A stretch of DNA of 64,000 nucleotides from Orthonyx spaldingii (lineage: Eukaryota; Chordata; Aves; Passeriformes; Orthonychidae), in contig VZTJ01003855.1 of the NCBI GenBank assembly GCA_013397795.1, positions 1,145,824 to 1,209,823 of the forward strand, in the 5' to 3' direction. The position numbers were made by a program, and so were the translations under genes. The notes below the pieces were generated by a model that ran no database searches, was not told the origin of the DNA, and worked only from the letters and a program-made list of their open reading frames with translations. Of this stretch, positions 37,445 through 50,270 are shown in pieces; positions within the stretch are counted from its first letter, which is position 1; each line of letters opens with the position of its first letter.

Positions 37445-38364
37445 CTGAGGTAAGAAACTTCTCTCCTGTGCCAGGAGAGGAACCAGGAAATGGAATTTGC
37501 AATAGCACAAGGACGGGATATGATCTATATTAGTCAACAGAAAATGGTGAAGAGGAGGGTGTATATTAAAACTTAAATTCCTTGTGGGTTTAGGAGCCTA
37601 ATCCTGGTTTGAGGTTATATCTCTTAGATCAGAATCTTGGAGCTGCATTGCTGTGTCGTATGTCTCAATAATCATCACTATTTTCTCTTAATACACATCT
37701 AGAGAGGTATTTCTGCTTCCTGCTATCTCCTTCCATACAACTTCGTGGCCCTATGATTTTCTTGGGCTGGGGAAACAATCTTCCCAGAAGCAGGAGGCAG
37801 CATTATCCAGGCTCTGTGTTAACATTCCTCAGAGTACTCCAGGCTCATGCTCATGTTTCCCTCTCCATGGAATATATTTATTCAACACCTTTTTTTCCCC
37901 TTGCTGCAGAATGTACAGACAATCCTTTCCACTGCTGAACTGCTGTATTACAAGAGGCCCCACCTAACTGCTTTTACTCTGGCAAGCTGCTGTGCTTGCT
38001 GGATTTCCTGCAGAGCACGATAATGCATGTAAAGCACGGCCAGGAAAAGCCCATGGGAAGTGCTGCATGCCAGGGACACTCAGCCGGAACGGGCTGGGAT
38101 GTGGTGCCTGTGCTGAGCCTCCCAGCCCAGGAAGAGGCAGCCTTGAGTGTGAGCTCCTTGCAAGGCTGAGGAGATGTGGAATTTTACACGCTGCAGACAC
38201 CCCAGTGATCACCGGTGGTTTTGAAGACAGATAAAATGAAAGTTTGAATTTTAAGTGTATGAGCTACGACAGATTTCATCTCTGCCGGTGGTATTGTTAC
38301 AGTCAGGGAAAACAAAGCTTCTGCCATTGCGGCAGTGTTGTGTTTGTTCTGTAAATAATCTGGA

Positions 38365-38475
38365 AGTGTTCAAGGCCAGGCTGATGGGGATTTAGGCAGC
38401 CTGGTGTGTCCACAAAGGGGGTTGGACCAGGGGATCTTTAAGGTCCCTGCCAACCCCACCCATTCTACAATTCCA
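38365..38475 (+). mobile_element. CR1 LINE fragment (3' end)
   Basis: gttcaaggccaggctgatgg followed by gcagcctggtg, gggggttggacc, gggatctttaaggtccctgc and caaccccacccattctacaa. This matches the classical chicken-type CR1 3' end block by block (gttcaaggccaggttggatg, ggttggaact, gatctttaaggtcccttcca, attctatga). Only about 110 bases remain, and it is severely 5'-truncated. Confidence 0.93.
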
Positions 38476-41073
38476 GGAATTTCTTGTACATCTACTCTGG
38501 CACCTTTCACATTTGTCAGCTATGGGGAAAATGTGAAATTTAACTACTTCTTGAAGTTGAGCCTGGTCTCCTATTTCCCTGATTTTTGTTATAGCATCTC
38601 CAGAAAAAGGATGGAGGATAAAGAAGAAAGTATTTACTGTCTGTCCTGACTGTTCTGAGTAAAGGAGAGCAGCCACAGCAGGGCCATGCTTTGCTCACTG
38701 TCCATTTTCCAGCTCTGTGTCTATTGTTCCATTAAATCTTTAATGCAAAAACTTCATATGCTTATCTGCTTGATTAAGTGTACACTATCTTCTTTCATCT
38801 CCATCATTAAACTGACAGTAATTACACCAAACTGATGCATGGCCTCTAAGTGTTTGCCCCAGTAAGTTACCAGGGGAGGATTGGTTTCACTCTCATCCAC
38901 TTTCAGCAAAGTCACAAAGATTTCGTTCCCCCGACCTAGAGACAGTGATTCACATCAGAAAAAGGTGCAGATAATTGCCATTTATTACCTGCAATACAAA
39001 TCAGGTCTGAATCCTCTATCTGTGTTGGCATGAAAAATAACCACTCCTCGGTGGAGTGAAAGGTGATGACCCCCAGCTAATGAAGTGTCAGAATGAAGGC
39101 AGCAAAAAGGATTGACTTCCAAAGTCAATGAAATAGACAAGGAAAAATAAAATGGTAAATTTTTAAATATGTTTTCCAGGATTGACACTAATTAGTTTTC
39201 TTATTTTTTTTTTATTTGCTCTTGTTAGTTCAGCCCTACAGAATAGGCTCATCTAAACCCAAACATTTTTGTTGAAAACTGTATCATGTTGAGAAAGCTT
39301 AAAATTAGAGGAACCCCCCATATTACTCAAATAGAGAGCTCTTCTACTTTTCTGCTTCTGTCAGATTCCAAGTTTCAGATGGAAGTGCCTCTCTCCTGGA
39401 TGGAGTCAGACAGCCCTGCTCCTGTGCAATCAGCCCCAGACTCTGACAGGCTGTGGAATTACTGCAGGAAAATCCACTTCTGCTTTGTTTGTCTGGAAGG
39501 GAATGGAGTCAGACCCTGTTAGTTTTTAGCACAACAAACAGCAATAAATGTCACTCCAAGCACTTGTCAGGTAAATGGCTACATCTGTATTTAACACTTT
39601 GACCTAGATGTAATTGGCTCTAATCAATCACTAATTACTTTCAATTTAAACATACATGAGAACTGGAAAAGTGCTGTTCTTTCAAATATTCCTCTGATAG
39701 AGCAGCTTTTATGGGAATTATTCCACAAGAAGCTATCGTGTCACAGGTCAATGTCTAGGCTACTTTTCATGAATGAAGAATGAAAGTTTATTGGCTTTAT
39801 CTGGAAACTATTTCTATTAGTTGCTACAAAAGTTTTGTTTGCTACATGACAATTTACTCCTTTAGCTCCTAACTTGCATCAGTTGGCACATAATGAGATC
39901 AAGTGAGAGCTCAGCCTTAAGCTGTCTGTCTGTCAGCATATTATCTGTTCTGCCATGGAACAGGAGCTAGCAGAGCAGCTTGGATAAATCAGCTTTTGCA
40001 GTTGTCATTTCCTGCTATATGGGGACTTTATGTTGGAAATACATTGTCTAGATTAGGCATGGATTGATAGCTGTGCTCTCCAGGAATGATGAAGAAATAT
40101 CAGAGATGATCATTATCCACAGAGGCAGCTTCTTCCAGCCAGTCACTGCTTCGCGTTCCATGGGAATAACATCTCCTTCCACAGAGCTGAGCTCGTGTGA
40201 GAAGCAGTGAAACATTGCATTTGTGAGTGCTTTTGTGCCAGAGCTGAGCAGCTGCTGGAACAGAATCCCTGAAAGCTCTGCAGTGCTTGGACACAGCTCC
40301 TTACCAGGCTTAAGGAAACAAGAAAGCAACATCAGATTTCATTCAGCAGGAAGTGGAAGGAAAGGGTATAAGAAAAAGAGAAAAGGATAAGATTCAGTCT
40401 CTGCAAAGCAGAGTGAAATGCTGAACGTGTCACAGGCCTAGAGCAAAGGTCAGGATTGCAATGTAGAATATTGCACAAATCTCAGCCCCAGTTTCCATCC
40501 CAGTGCACACCAGAGCAAACGGAGGCTGCTGTCATTTCAGTGGTGGCAGTGACCCACAGGGGGGTGTGGAGACCTCTCCTTTCCGTGGGGGGCTCTGGCA
40601 GAGCCGAGCTCTGCCTGCCTGGGGAACCAGCAGCCACCAGGTAACACCTGACCAGGAATCCTGTGAGCCAGCACGTGTGGGCTCTCTTCTGAACTTTCAT
40701 AACTTTTCTATTACATCACTTCATTTTTTGTAGAAAGGACAAAGAAAGAATTTCTATTTAAATACGTTTCTCTTAACTTTAAAGGTATTTCATATTGGCA
40801 CTTTCTAGTTTATCTTGATCCATCAGACCGGATCTTGTAATGTCTCCCTTTCCGGCTGTCCTGCCTTTGAACCCTTCTGTCTGAAGAGCTGGAACTAAAG
40901 AACTTCTGTTCTTTCATCCTCCCAATGAAGGCAACAAAGACCACTGAGGAGTTTGTCTGCAGTGGAATGTGCTAATGGCGAGGATGGTTCAGATTACTAA
41001 TGCTGTGTATGTTTTATTGTACCAATAATGGAATGGAAGTCTGCACCCACCTCTCCAGATTCTGTTTTCATAC
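38476..41073. other. Non-coding stretch
   Basis: No gene, tRNA or retroelement end recognised. A homeodomain-like AT cluster sits at 39608-39645 (taattggctctaatcaatca). Open frames such as 40048-40332 minus lack family resemblance. Confidence 0.55.
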
Positions 41074-41233
41074 CTGTAGGACCCAGAAATGCTGGATGGA
41101 CCCAGGCCCTGTTCTTTGGAGCACTGGCTCAGGTAAAAACGATTCTTACACAGTGACTCCACGGCAAATCTGATTTCATAGTTGTCCATAAGAATCCTTT
41201 GATTTGAAAATGCTGTTTTTCCATATGAGATAA
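41074..41233 (-). CDS. Possible minus-strand internal exon (weak)
   Basis: Within a 140-codon minus-strand frame (40989-41411) lies an exon-like interval. An acceptor-like tcatgcttcag ends at 41234 and a donor tacag|gtatga starts at 41073. It encodes about 53 residues including ILMDNYEIRFAVESLCKNRF and YLSQCSKEQGLGPSS, a balanced globular-looking composition. I recognise no family. The pyrimidine tract before the acceptor is weak, and the frame is open on both sides, so splice boundaries are not required. Chance remains likely. Confidence 0.12.
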
Positions 41234-42726
41234 CTGAAGCATGAATATTTCCCCCAGTGATAAAAGATGAATAAGCTTTCCCCAGGAGCATCTCCCAGAC
41301 CCATTCCAGTCTGTCAGTCCAGGGCTTTGCTAAGCCGAGCCTGCCAGTCATGCCAAAGTGTGATCTGGTTCTGAGATGTGGCATGTGGGCACTGAGATTA
41401 AACCTCCTCACTCATCACTTACAAATTAAGTTGGGATTCAACATCAGAGGCATCGAAGCTTTTTTTTTGCCTGTACCATAAACCAAAGAGATTTTTATAG
41501 TATTCTGACAAGGCACAAATATAAGAATCAAATCAAGCAAAAATTGTGAAAAAGTAATGCAAGAAAAGAAATCAAATGCTGTAGAAGCTGAAACCTGAAC
41601 TGCAGGGAATTGATAGGAGCCTCTTTTGTACTCGTGTGAGAATGCAATAAATACTGTCTGGCAGCTTGTGTGGCAATGTGCTCAGAAAAATAGAGAAGGT
41701 GATCCCTAACTCGGAATGATAAGATTCCTGACCCCATTTCTTCGAATGCTTGTTGTTCACAGTCTGGGAGCTGTTCTTATTTTTGTAATGCAGATGTGAA
41801 TGAGGTAAAAGCCTCATTTCAATTCATTACAGCGTTTTCAGTGCTCGTCTGGGAACACACTGGAAAGCTGAACTCCCACCTGAAGGCCCCAGAGCTGCAG
41901 TTGTTCCCCAGGTGTCAGGATTTAAACACAGGCAAACCCAGTTGGCTTTAACACCAAGGGTCAGCAGTAAATGGAAAGATTTCTGACCCCAGTTAGCACC
42001 TTCATGCTGCTGTTGGACTCGATGTGGTCTTTACAGAATTCTTTCTGGCGTCTCCACAGAAGCAGAGCCTGCCCCATACATTGCAGTTTGAAGTAGGATT
42101 TTTGTTTGTTTACCTAATTTCCACCAAGCCTTTGGAAGAAAGGAAACATATGGATGCTATATATAGGAATGATTTCGCTCAAAAAGTGCAGCTACCTGTG
42201 GACTCAACAAAGCAGCTGTTTAAAGATCACACTAATTTTTGAACAAGGAAAACAAAACGTGATTTCAGGATCTTTGTGCAAGTCAGCAACATCTGTGTTT
42301 AATACAGCAATCAGGCATCACTTTGTTTTTTGCAAAAGTACAGGATTCAGTTTAAACCTTTGGGATTTCAGACTAATCAAATTAAAGATCAAGCCAGGGA
42401 CTGATGCTTTAAAGATGGATGCTGATGTAATTTTTTTAATAGAATGCCATTACAGTTGGGAGGAAGCAGTGAGACACATTCCGTTGCCATGGTCCTTTTT
42501 TTGCAAAAGCTGCCTAAGTGACACTGAGACAATTGCTGAGCAGACTCTTTCAGCAGTTTGGGGGGATTTGTCAAACTACTGCACTTACAGCTCTGGCAAT
42601 CGGAGCTAGACAGAAGGATCTGGGCAGTATTGATGCTTCTGTTGTATTCCAGGTGAAAACTCTGCCCGTCAGAGAGTGTGGTGTGGGGGGCTGGGTCCTG
42701 CTGATGGGTTTCTTCAATCAAGGAGC
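41234..42726. other. Non-coding stretch
   Basis: AT-rich with short poly-T near 41461-41469. The open frame 42154-42609 (plus, 151 codons) has no domain or family resemblance. No repeats recognised. Confidence 0.55.
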
Positions 42727-42852
42727 AGCTTCCTCATTGTGTTCTGCTCTTCCTCATCGAGTCCTGCTCTTCCTCATTGTCCTGCTCTTCCACATCGAGT
42801 CCTGCTCTTCCTCATTGAGTCCTGCTCTTCCTCATCATGTCCTGCTCTCCCT
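42727..42852. repeat. 20-bp minisatellite, six copies
   Basis: The core ctgctct recurs at 42744, 42764, 42782, 42802, 42822 and 42842: 20-base periods with one 18-base unit. Typical unit: cctgctcttcctcatcgagt. It explains the repetitive SSSSPALPHR-type peptides in the overlapping frames 42518-42952 and 42676-42999, which are not genes. Confidence 0.92.
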
Positions 42853-45527
42853 TTCGGGATACAAAGCCGGGAGCTGTCCTTGCCTCACTCACTCTTTCCG
42901 ATGCTTTTCTTGTGCGCTCGGCATCCGCGAGCTCGGATGCTCCCAAGGATGAACTTTAGCAATGGTCACTTTTGCAATTGCATTCTCAGCACTGAGTAAA
43001 GGCCAGCTTGCAGCATAAATGGGTAGAGCTTATATAGGAATTGCAATGCAGGAGGCAGAGAGAGCATGTGCATGGTAATTATTTTAATTTCCATGCATTT
43101 ATGCTGTGTTTTCCCACTCCCACCCTACTGAAGATGGCCATAAAGCCATCGTGGTGTAGATGAGAAAAGGGACAAATAAAAAGAACAGTTAAAATATTCT
43201 TCAATTACAGAATCACGTTTATCAGTTCAGTAGCTGTTTTCATATTAAATGTTCCTTTTATTTGCTTGATGTTTAACAGCATTTAAATATTGTGAAAGAT
43301 TACGAGTTGGGAAAAGCAGTGCATTCTTTACATCCCTGCTATACTGCTAGAACATCACTGCCAATAAATCAAAAAATTCACTTTGCTGGTATTTGGTTTA
43401 AGGCTTTTTCTTTCAATTAAAAGAAACATCTTCAGCGAGCTGCTTGCCACCTACAGAAGGGTTTGTAATATGCAAAGGTTACATTGAAAATAAATAAAAC
43501 CTCAAAGGCAAACTCATTCAGGCAGTAATTTTTCTCCTTGGAGCATCCCAGCCCCTCGCTGTGTATTACAACACGCAGCCCAAAATGTGTTTATTTCCCA
43601 GCCTAGTGCTGAGCAGCTTTTCAAGCCCATTAGGTCAGACCTGGAGAGGGATTGTTCAGAACTCTTGAAACTCTTCACAAAAATTACTATTTTGGTCACA
43701 CTAAGGCTTTTGCCTCTCCCCCTTCCCATCTGTTTTTCAATGTCTGGATGCTCAAATATCCCTGTAGGAAGGTGTTAAAAGAGCTGCTCATCATGGAGTC
43801 GTGATGCAGAGAACAAATGTCTGGGGAATGCTCACTCTGATACCTTCAGCCACCGGAGCAGGGATATTTCTGAAAGGTTTGTGTCCCTCATTCATTGCTG
43901 CTTCCCAAGCACAGCCCCAGCTTTTGAAGGCTTCTCTTCCAGAATACAATTTTAATGCATACAGTTTAGCACAAGCTTTATATTTAGCTTCCCTTGTAAT
44001 AAATTATTCTGCTGCTTCTGAAATCTGTGGAAATAGGATGTTATTTTTAATGGACATGAAGGTATGATCCATGATTTCTGGGAAGACTCCCAAAGTCTGA
44101 AATGGGTTTGTGTTGCTGGAAAATGCCACTTGAATTTTAGTGTTTGTCTTAAAGATTAAAAAGAGTGAACTTTCTTTTCAGCCTTCATCAACTGATATGG
44201 TTTAGGGTTTTTTTAATTGATGAAGTTATAACAGTGAAGCAGAATGTTTAGAGGCCATTCTTAAAACTGAATAATATTAAATAGTAACTACAGAAATGTT
44301 ATCCAAAAAGAGGAACCTCAGCATGGAATTACTTTTAATTATATAGGTCAAATAGATTCCATATTTGACTCAAATATGATAGAATTCACAATTTTACATA
44401 CACGTATCACAGCTGTAATCACGAATATATAGACACAACTGTCACTCTTGTGCACAGAACTGTTCAAAATTTTTTCGAAAAAGCCAAGTTCTTTACAAAA
44501 AAAGTGATTCCCTGGAAACAGGAATGCTCATTTTGTTAACTAGCTAAATCAAGCTAAAGCAAATGTTGTCGATATTTATGTTTTTATTTGAATGCTGATA
44601 ATGTTTAAATATTTGCCTTTCAGGAGGTATTTTGGTTCATCCAGCTTTCTGTGTGGTTTTTTGATCTTTTTTTTCTCTTGTATGATTTATTTGAATATTA
44701 TTGAATTATCTCTTGAATATTAATATGGAAACCTTTTAATAACTCAACATTATTAAGATTTTGAGATTTCTCTCAGATTTCCATCAATTTTTTTCAAAAT
44801 GTAAAACTGGTATTGAAGTCCATTCTAACCCAAAGTAAATATTAACTGGAATTTTTCCATTTTGCCATTAAACTCAATCAATATGTGACATAACCTCGTA
44901 AACACATTCAGAATTTAATTTTGTACACACAACAAACACTACTTTGAACAATTGTATTGACTTTTTTTGTGTAAATACTTCAAGACTTTGGTTTCCTGGA
45001 GGTTGCTTACATATAAATTCAAATGGCAAAATCCTAACAATCACTGAACAAAACTGTGCAAAATCATTTAGTGATGATCTCAGCTGATTGCCACCATTTG
45101 ATTTAGTAAATACCAAACACAAACCTTAAATTTCTTTGGGTTCTGACATCTTGTCAATACAAACTCGTCACAGCTTGTGATGGCAAGGCTCAGTTTGCTC
45201 ACAGAATGCGTTTTTCTCTTCTGATAATAAACTACTGCTCAGTGGAAGGTATTGGAATCTTACAGAGAAGCATGAATTTGAACAGAAGGCAATTTCTATG
45301 CTGCTAAATGTGAAATCATAATGTTTTTGTTACATAAAGCAAGCTTATTTCACAGCAGAGAAAAAAAAGAGAAAACCATAAAATACTGAGTCACTGAATC
45401 AATCTTTAAGAAAGCCTAAGGTGTTAATTTAAAAAATCTGCCCAAATATTTTCTGTGTAGAACTCGTTTTTATATGTAGTGTATAAAACGGTGGCTGTTC
45501 TTTCCCAAAACAAAATTTTCTTTTCTT
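42853..45527. other. Non-coding AT-rich stretch
   Basis: Contains the inverted repeat at 43070-43096. The 44100-45500 section is strongly AT-rich with no usable open frame. No retroelement end or RNA gene was recognised. Confidence 0.6.
43070..43096. promoter_or_regulatory. Imperfect inverted repeat with homeodomain and octamer-like cores
   Basis: gcatggtaatta, a three-base TTT spacer, then taatttccatgc. The 12-base arms pair at 11 of 12 positions and contain TAATTA and ATGCATTTATGC-like cores typical of homeodomain and POU sites. A TATATA string lies 40 bases upstream (about 43030). It could be a dimeric binding site or chance in AT-rich DNA. Confidence 0.2.
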
Positions 45528-45850
45528 TTAATTGCTGGGCTGTGGGGATGGTTTAAAGGCAGTTCTGCAGCACACAGAGGTGGGAAGGAAGGCAAGGAAG
45601 GGAGGGCTGTGCTCAGAACGCTCCCGAGATGTCCGAGAGGCGTCACCCAATTCTTCATTCGAAGCAAAACCCCCAGACCTCCAGAAGGACGAGGAGCTGG
45701 CAGCTGGAGGCTGCCTGGAGGTCACCCAGAGGAACCAAGGACTGGTGCCCTTCCATGCCCCGGTGGTACCCGTGCAGGGGTTTGTGGCACGAGCAGAGTT
45801 CCTCTCCCTGGCGCGGTTCCTCCTGTGCAGCGAGCAGCGCTGAAGGGCCT
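45528..45850. other. CpG-rich patch with open frames in all plus phases
   Basis: About 13 CpGs in 240 bases (45610-45850) by hand count, a density well above the neighbourhood. All three plus frames (45532-45843, 45609-45914, 45629-45973) and one minus frame (45528-45869) are open for 100-114 codons. No domain is recognised. It could hide an exon, for example the plus frame ending AEFLSLARFLLCSEQR, or be a small regulatory CpG patch. No strong acceptor is seen upstream beyond a modest ttctgcag at about 45575. Confidence 0.25.
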
Positions 45851-46285
45851 GATCAGCAAAGCACTCCAAGAAGGAAGCATCACATCTCTTCAGAGGAATG
45901 TGTTTGGAGAATAACCATCAGAGAGCTTCCAAAGCCAGCTTGGTCGGAAAAAGAGAGAAAAAACAGCATTTAAAAAGTTCCTCCTGCTGAAAGCTCGAGT
46001 TTGAGTACCTGGGGTTTGCAGCTCGCTGAAATTACACCCCACGAAAAACTCACAAGAGGAGTTGGTTTAAAGCAGATTTTCTCCATCAGATGGAAGATTT
46101 AACTCCTTAGCTGGGCAGGACAGGGCAGGGCTGTCCCATTCCACATAAATGAGGATCAGGGACATCAGCAAAGGGTGGAACACCTGACCCAGGCTCATGC
46201 CAGAACTAAGCTCCTTTCCTGAAAAGGTTTCACTGCTGTGAATTGGGAATTCTTTTAGGGAAAATGTGATGAGACAAGCAGTGGG

Positions 46286-46343
46286 ATTCCCTTTCATTTT
46301 CAGAGAAATAGCACCGAGATTCCCATACATTTTCAGAGAAAGA
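46286..46343. repeat. 33-bp tandem duplication
   Basis: The segment beginning attccc, with cattttcagagaaa inside, occurs at 46286 and again at 46319. Two copies with a few mismatches. Confidence 0.8.
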
Positions 46344-49300
46344 GGGACTTGTAGAAATCCTCTGCCCTCCCTGTGCCCTATTTCTTGTCTGCCTTTAAAA
46401 CTGTGGATCCCAAGAACACAGACTGAGGTCAGCAGAGAGGAGAAAGTGGCTGCCTGTGGCAGAATTTGGCCCAGAACACAAGATTTCCATTCTCATCTCT
46501 CCTGTGGTGATATTTGCCCAAGTCTATATCTTTATATATGGGGGTTGTAGGCCTTGTTAATAATTTTGGTGTTTTACAAATGTTTTGAATTAAATGAGAT
46601 TACAGAAAAAAAAAATCCATTCTAATTCAATCAAATTAAATGTAATTAGATTTTGTATTAATTTTTTTAGTGTCAAATTTATTACCTTTAGGAGGATTTG
46701 TAATATATTATAAATTGTAGCTTGTAATAAGGAGTCAGAGTAACAGTGAAATGAGTTTTTATTTTATTAGACTTTACAATTATGAGAGTGATTAATTTCT
46801 TCTTTAAAAAGATTTGTTCCTTTGCTTGACAAGTCAGTGTTTATGAACAAAACTTTTAAATTTAGTTGCCATCACATCACTCTCAAAATCAATAAATGTA
46901 GGTTTTTATTATGAGCAGTATTTGTGCTATTTTTAGCCTTATGACACAGAAAAGAAAGAGAAAATTGAGATTGGTTTGCTCCTTTCTGCTTCGCTGGATG
47001 AAGCAGAAATTCTGCCTGGTCCCAAGTGCATTGAGCAGCACATGAATTCCATTTGTTAGGAAAATGTTGCTTTTGCAGCCAAGGCTTTAAATGCTGGCAC
47101 AAACGCAGAAGGAGATGCAGTGACTGCCCGGGCATTGCCTGTGTCTGTGCTGCTGGTGGCCCAAGGTGCAGGGCTCTGTGCTGGAGCTGCAGGGAGGGGA
47201 CTGTCCCAGCCGTGATTCCAGGAGATCAATCGCAGTTCAAACAAACTCAGGGCCTTGAAAATGATAAAAGTATTGTGTGGTGTTCTCAGTCTGCCCCAAA
47301 TGAGTATGAATATGAAATAAATGTGACCTTGCCGTGCTGGAGGTGCTCTGGTGATGGTGTCAGCCCTTACCTGTGCTGCCCCTCCCATGTTTTGGGACTG
47401 AGGAAAAGCTGCCAGGATGCTCCAGCTCCTGCAGTGAATCAGAGCCTCTGCCTTCCACCCCTTCTGCTGCTTCTCCTGCAGAACCCGACCTTTGCCATAA
47501 CTTCCACATTCCCTTTTCCAGCTCTGAGGGTGGTGCTGCCCACTGCCTGTGGAACTCAGGTCACCAGAGAGGGTGGATTTCAGTGAGGGCTTTGGCTCAT
47601 TTCTAGAACAGGAACCAACATTTTTACTGGTTTTCCTTTGTAGATTCCTTAACTCTCTGTAAAATACTCTCAAGATTGGATTCATCAGCTCTTGCCAGGC
47701 CACAAATTACTGCAGATGAATAATAGATGTTCCCCACTCCCAGGTTTGCCTCTCTTGCCTCAGCCTGGCCCTGCTTCCAAGAGGCTGCTGAGCGCAGCTC
47801 CTTCAGTGGCTGATGAAAAGCAAACAGCCACCCAGGTGCTGTAAGCAGCACAAATTCATCATCCATTTCTCCATTCCAGGGATGCCTTGCATTTCTGAAA
47901 CTATTTTCATTCCTTTTTGGAGCCTGGAGACTGCTGAAGTAATAATAGCTTACCCTAGGAGCAGATTTCTTAGTAAACACTATACCTTTGTGAAAAAATA
48001 GCTGTTATTGTGTTCGAAAGGAAGCCAAAGAGACAGATTTATTGGATTTGCTTTTTTGGTTGGTTTTCTTTTTTTTAGTTGGTGGGTTGGGTTTTTTTGC
48101 TTTGTTTTGTTTTAATTCCAAATACTTGTTTCTTCATTAAAATAAATAAAAATTGGGGGCATTTTAATGCACCCATTCCAGCATAAATAAGTGTGATTTG
48201 CCTTTTCTGGGTAACTGGTATGGTATTTAGAGATGGGTTTTTTGTTAACGAGATGTCTGATACCACAGCTTGCATCTCTGTATCTCACAAGCCAAAATTA
48301 CTGTTGACTGAGCAGAACTCTCACCTGTTGTTTAAAAAGTCACAGATCTTGGTAAGGAGGAAGCTCAAAGCTTATTTTGGAACTCCTGTCTGTATCCCTC
48401 CCTGTAGCTGAAAGGACTCACTGTCAGTAGCAACTGGAGATCCAAGAAAAGCGTTTCTATTTTGATACCTGCACAGCTGAACACAGATCTGGGAATTCTG
48501 TGCTTTGGGGGTACTTATGCTACATGTAAAAATAGGTGAAACTGAATCAATATTATGAAAAAAAAGTGACATTTTGTCTATAAATATTAGTGGAAGAGTT
48601 TAAATATTTGGTTTCACACCGCTCAAGCTAGTCCATGCAGGCTCAGAAATCAGTGTAGAAGTGACTGATGGCACATAAAGTAATCAATGCAGTTTAGGCA
48701 TCCATTATCATGTTTTCACTTAATTGGGCAATCCCAAGTTTCTTCCCCAAACTTCAACATTGATCTGCGAAGGGAGAGGCACCAGTCCTGCAGTGACATT
48801 AATGGCTACAATAAATAACAATTGGTGTCTCTGCCAAGGGCAGCTCCCTCCCTGCTGCACAGCTCAGGGTGCTCTGCATGCTCAACCTTCACGGCACCAA
48901 GCTGCCAAATCAAGCAGCAGCTCATCAATAGGGGCAATTGATAAGGCTTCATGCAGATTCCAGCTAAAAATCAGCAAGGATTTGTCAGCAATTAAGTGCC
49001 AGCTGCCCTCTGGATTTACTGATGAAGAGACTCTGGTGGTGGCACCAGAAGAGTTATCTCTGGATCAATTCTGTTTGCTGAATTGGGTGATAGGGCCTCC
49101 GTGAGCAAAAAAATGCCTGGAATTACATTTTTCTTGATAAGCAATAGAAGTTATTTCTGTCTCTTCTTCTTGCAGCAAGGGGTTCACAACAGAGGCTGCT
49201 GAAGAGCCAGTGTGATCTCCTGCATGTCTGTGGCTGTCTGAGTGTGCAGGTACAGAGTGCTGACAGTGAGGTGTTCTAGGGGTCTTCATTACAGGATGCC

Positions 49301-50171
49301 TTTCACACCTCTGAGCAGCCAGGAGAATTCCTGTATTAAGTCTAATTACTACAAGTATTCCACACCAAAGACCCATCACCTCGTTAGTTCAATAAAATGT
49401 CTTTCTGTATGAGCAAACTCCAAGGGATCTTTTGCACAGGTCTATTAATAATTACAATAAAGAAGCAGAGGAGGTGTTATAAAACCATGGATAAAAATGG
49501 ATACAAAACACAGAGCCACTTCCTTCGCTTGCAGGTTGATTATTTTGAAAACCTAGGAAAAGATTTCAGGTGGCCTAAATGTTGAGAAGTCTGGGGAATC
49601 TTGGATTCTTTTGAATAATCTTCAATCCTTTCGATTTTGAAGCCAGTGTGTAAATTTATCAGCTTCCTACTGATCATCATTGTTTTAGGAGAATGCAGGA
49701 GACCTATTACAGCTGGAACTGTGAGTTGTTGCAAGGTTAGAGCAACATGCATATTTTGGATATTTAATGGAGACCCAAAAAGATGAATTAAATTACAGGG
49801 CTTCTTGTGAGTTCTTGTCTATCAACCCAGAAAATCATTTCAACCTGTCAGGGAAAAATGAAACCTGGAGTCCTACTCAACAAGGTGCAAAATTGTTGCT
49901 TAACGTAATAGTAAATAAGCTTCTTTTGCATTATTCGGGATGACTGATTTGCACTGCTGTTTAGGGTTACTGGCTTCAGTGCAAATGAAATATTTTTTAA
50001 TTCCAGAAAAAACCCAATCCAGATATATCTTAGGTCCTTTATGCAGATGAAATGTCTGGGTGAATACCTGTGTGCAGTGCTCCTCAGTCAGAACTTCCCT
50101 CTATGCCCCAGTTTGGGAAATGGAACTGGAACAGAGACACTTCTGCTGAACTCCTTCCTAGGGCAGCAATT

Positions 50172-50270
50172 TTCTAACAGAAAATGCAGATTTCACAGAA
50201 TCAGTTTGGGATTTCTGGAGTTGTTTCCGGGGGAGGATTTTTTTAACTGAAAATGCAGATTTCACAGAAA
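50172..50270. repeat. Partial direct repeat with 69-bp spacing
   Basis: aaaatgcagatttcacagaa at 50181-50200 recurs exactly at 50250-50269. The bases around it (tttctaacag, tttttaactg) are also similar. Likely an old tandem duplication that has diverged outside the core. Confidence 0.75.

Noticed and set aside
47053..47703. Opposed 177- and 215-codon frames
   Set aside because: Mutually overlapping on opposite strands in a GC-richer patch, with no recognisable motif.
49065..49379. Minus frame with a protein-like segment (NPLLQEEETEITSIAY)
   Set aside because: No convincing acceptor or donor and no family match. Left as chance.
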